A DNA stretch of 31,157 bases from a virus, in IMG/VR virus record IMGVR_UViG_3300001392_001719, positions 1-31,157 of that record. The stretch is one strand, 5' to 3'. Shown here piece after piece: positions 30,915-31,157 of the stretch. Positions within the stretch are counted from its first letter, which is position 1. Every line of letters begins with the position of its first letter. Under the pieces are notes generated by a model. That model worked only from the letters and a program-made list of their open reading frames with translations. It ran no database searches and was not told where the DNA came from. The translations under genes were made by a program, and so were the position numbers.

Positions 30915-31157
30915 TTAGCTACTTGCGAGACCCCGAAATTTCTCAATCAATCGATCCCAAACCCGCCGCATCTTCTCATCCCGGTATTCGATGATCTCTG
31001 ATAGCTGTTCGGCACCCAGGTTCTGGTTGACCTGCTTCAGTCCGCCATTCCAGCACACTCGGATGTCGCAGCCGCCGGCGTAGATTCGTATCTCGGCCTG
31101 TGCGTCTGGTGCAATGGATTGCTCCAGTTCGCGGAGCATGTTGGTTGTGATTCTCAT
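30915..31157 (-). CDS. Small reverse-strand unknown protein
   Basis: The 80-residue protein reads from ATG at 31157 (last bases of the window) to TAA at 30915-30917, 7 bases from the tail gene end. A beta segment (AEIRIYAGGCDIRVCWNG) is followed by a charged helix (LSEIIEYRDEKMRRVWDRLIEKF). Two Cys may bind metal or pair. It is convergent to the tail operon, so it belongs to another transcript, such as early or lysogenic genes to the right. The gene may in fact start further out, beyond the window, since upstream sequence is missing. Confidence 0.6.
   Translation of the reverse strand: MRITTNMLRELEQSIAPDAQAEIRIYAGGCDIRVCWNGGLKQVNQNLGAEQLSEIIEYRDEKMRRVWDRLIEKFRGLASS

Noticed and set aside
1-31157. 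tRNA genes, CRISPR arrays, insertion sequences, integrase, repressor or attachment core
   Set aside because: No cloverleaf-like sequence, no spaced direct repeats of CRISPR size, no transposase or recombinase motifs and no obvious att duplication were seen by eye in this window.

Overview
The window is about 31 kb of a lambda-like, long-tailed double-stranded DNA phage or prophage. Almost every gene lies on the plus strand and the genes are tightly packed. The order follows lambda: end of the replication block (DnaB-type helicase), a run of very small nin-like genes including NinG/Rap, a candidate late regulator, a late promoter with terminators, lysis genes, a candidate cos/packaging region, terminase, head genes, tail genes. 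No integrase, repressor, tRNA or attachment site is visible, so the sequence alone does not decide between prophage and circularly assembled phage. Base composition looks moderately GC-rich. The PEP-CTERM-type and DUF4124 cargo genes point to an environmental Gram-negative host, most likely a gammaproteobacterium of the Marinobacter/Halomonas kind. That host call is inference, not proof.

Region 1 (1-7265) is the early/middle region: partial DnaB helicase, HNH endonuclease, many unknown small proteins, NinG, a large HTH plus metallophosphoesterase protein that resembles phage T5 A1 in its motifs, a DUF5664-type dATP/dGTP diphosphohydrolase, and a regulator in the position of lambda Q. Most of these genes overlap by 4 bases (ATGA, GTGA or TTGA). 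A strikingly similar GGAGGTGG-type ribosome site sits at most of the junctions. Three tiny coupled genes of 28, 42 and 30 codons lie between the larger ones.

Region 2 (7262-9263) holds a sigma70-like late promoter followed at once by two intrinsic terminators, as expected for a Q-type antitermination switch. The lysis cassette follows: a DUF5675 protein, a three-TM-family holin and a second one-TM holin-like protein. A reverse-strand gene for an exported PEP-CTERM-like protein overlaps the end of the second holin gene.

Region 3 (9264-12943) holds two large surface or fibre-like proteins, one with stacked Ig-like domains typical of bacterial adhesins, and a small companion. Region 4 (12944-13129) is noncoding. 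It has GC-rich palindromes, repeated CAGTT-type motifs, nested inverted repeats and a perfect IHF consensus match directly before the terminase small subunit. It is the best candidate for the cos site.

Region 5 (13130-20146) is the lambda-type head module: TerS (DUF1441/Nu1-like), TerL (GpA), gpW, portal, ClpP-like protease with scaffold tail, gpD-like decoration protein, gpE-like capsid protein and a connector. Region 6 (20147-30907) is the tail module: gpZ-like protein, tail terminator, tail tube, a frameshifted tail chaperone pair, tape measure and four tail-tip proteins, one with a LamG-like fold and one with a long coiled coil. A second cargo gene (secreted DUF4124 protein) with its own candidate promoter and strong terminator is inserted between tail chaperone and tape measure. 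A small reverse-strand unknown gene closes the window.
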